Source: Holophaga sp.
Lineage (GTDB): Bacteria > Acidobacteriota > Holophagae > Holophagales > Holophagaceae
Length of the DNA stretch: 5,230 nt
Reading direction: 5' to 3'
Assembly (NCBI GenBank): GCA_030691225.1
Contig: JAUYES010000802.1
Coordinates: 1-5,230, forward strand
The notes beneath the pieces are model-generated. The model saw only the letters and a program-made list of their open reading frames with translations, made no database searches and was not told the DNA's origin. Positions 5,043 to 5,230 of this stretch are shown here, piece after piece. The stretch's first letter is position 1. Each line of letters starts with the position of its first letter. A program made the translations under genes and the position numbers.

Positions 5043-5230
5043 ATGACTGACGTTAAGCTCCCTCTTTTTTCGCGCCCCTTGGTTCGGATGGGCCTCATCG
5101 CCGGTGGCGCTGCCGTGGCTACAATTCTCGTGATGGCGCTCTACAGCAGCGTTTCCTCGCGGAAGGCCGAAGCTCGCCAGACCAGTCTGAAATTGGTCAA
5201 CCTGGATGAGAAAACCGTGGATCCGGCGGA
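5043..5230 (+). CDS. nrfA: Ammonia-forming cytochrome c nitrite reductase catalytic subunit NrfA, 3' partial
   Basis: Only the first 62 residues are inside the window, so no haem motif is seen. The N terminus has a hydrophobic export signal or anchor at about 14-36 (RMGLIAGGAAVATILVMALY), then RKAEARQ (40-46) and L-D-E-K-T-V-D-P-A (54-62). I recognise this run as the start of the mature NrfA domain, which in the family continues into a W-G-x-x-F-P stretch just beyond the edge. NrfA carries out six-electron reduction of nitrite to ammonium with pentahaem units, including an active-site haem usually bound by lysine in CxxCK. Whether this copy has CxxCK or CxxCH cannot be seen here. Position directly after nrfH supports the call strongly. 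Confidence 0.9.
   Translation, partial: MTDVKLPLFSRPLVRMGLIAGGAAVATILVMALYSSVSSRKAEARQTSLKLVNLDEKTVDPA

Overview
The window looks like chromosomal DNA from a GC-rich bacterium able to respire anaerobically and reduce nitrite to ammonium. The organism cannot be fixed from sequence alone. The mix of nrfHA, an FNR-type regulator, a deacetylase-methyltransferase fusion and a GT2-DUF2062 protein would fit Acidobacteriota of the Holophaga/Geothrix type or an anaerobic delta-group lineage; this is a tentative inference. No rRNA, tRNA, transposase, CRISPR array or prophage gene was seen.

Left part (about 1-2500, + strand): two genes joined by a 4-base GTGA overlap. The first enters from outside the window and fuses a NodB-type polysaccharide deacetylase to a class I SAM-dependent methyltransferase. 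The second fuses a DPM1-like family 2 glycosyltransferase to a membrane DUF2062 domain. Together they suggest a cell-envelope glycan or glycolipid pathway continuing upstream. A possible intrinsic terminator closes the unit.

Middle (about 2500-3260): a small unrecognised 63-residue gene on + is followed by a convergent small cupin gene on -. The cupin is divergent from a Crp/Fnr-family regulator. The 150-base gap between them holds a perfect FNR-type palindrome, TTGAT-N4-ATCAA.

Right part (3261 to the end, + strand): Crp/Fnr regulator, NrfH-like tetrahaem cytochrome, canonical NrfH, then the start of NrfA, cut by the window edge. This is an ammonia-forming cytochrome c nitrite reductase locus: NrfH takes electrons from the quinol pool and NrfA reduces nitrite to ammonium outside the membrane. 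The regulator has the E-x-x-S-R recognition-helix residues of FNR but no Fe-S cysteine set, so it resembles DNR/NNR-type nitrogen-oxide regulators. A second near-palindromic FNR-type site overlaps the end of the first cytochrome gene and lies about 41.5 bases upstream of a plausible start site for nrfHA. The simplest model is one local regulator acting on its own divergent promoter region and on nrfHA.

The best points for follow-up are this two-box circuit, the NrfH paralogue placed upstream of real NrfH, and the fused left-hand enzymes. I did not find a clearly new type of system.
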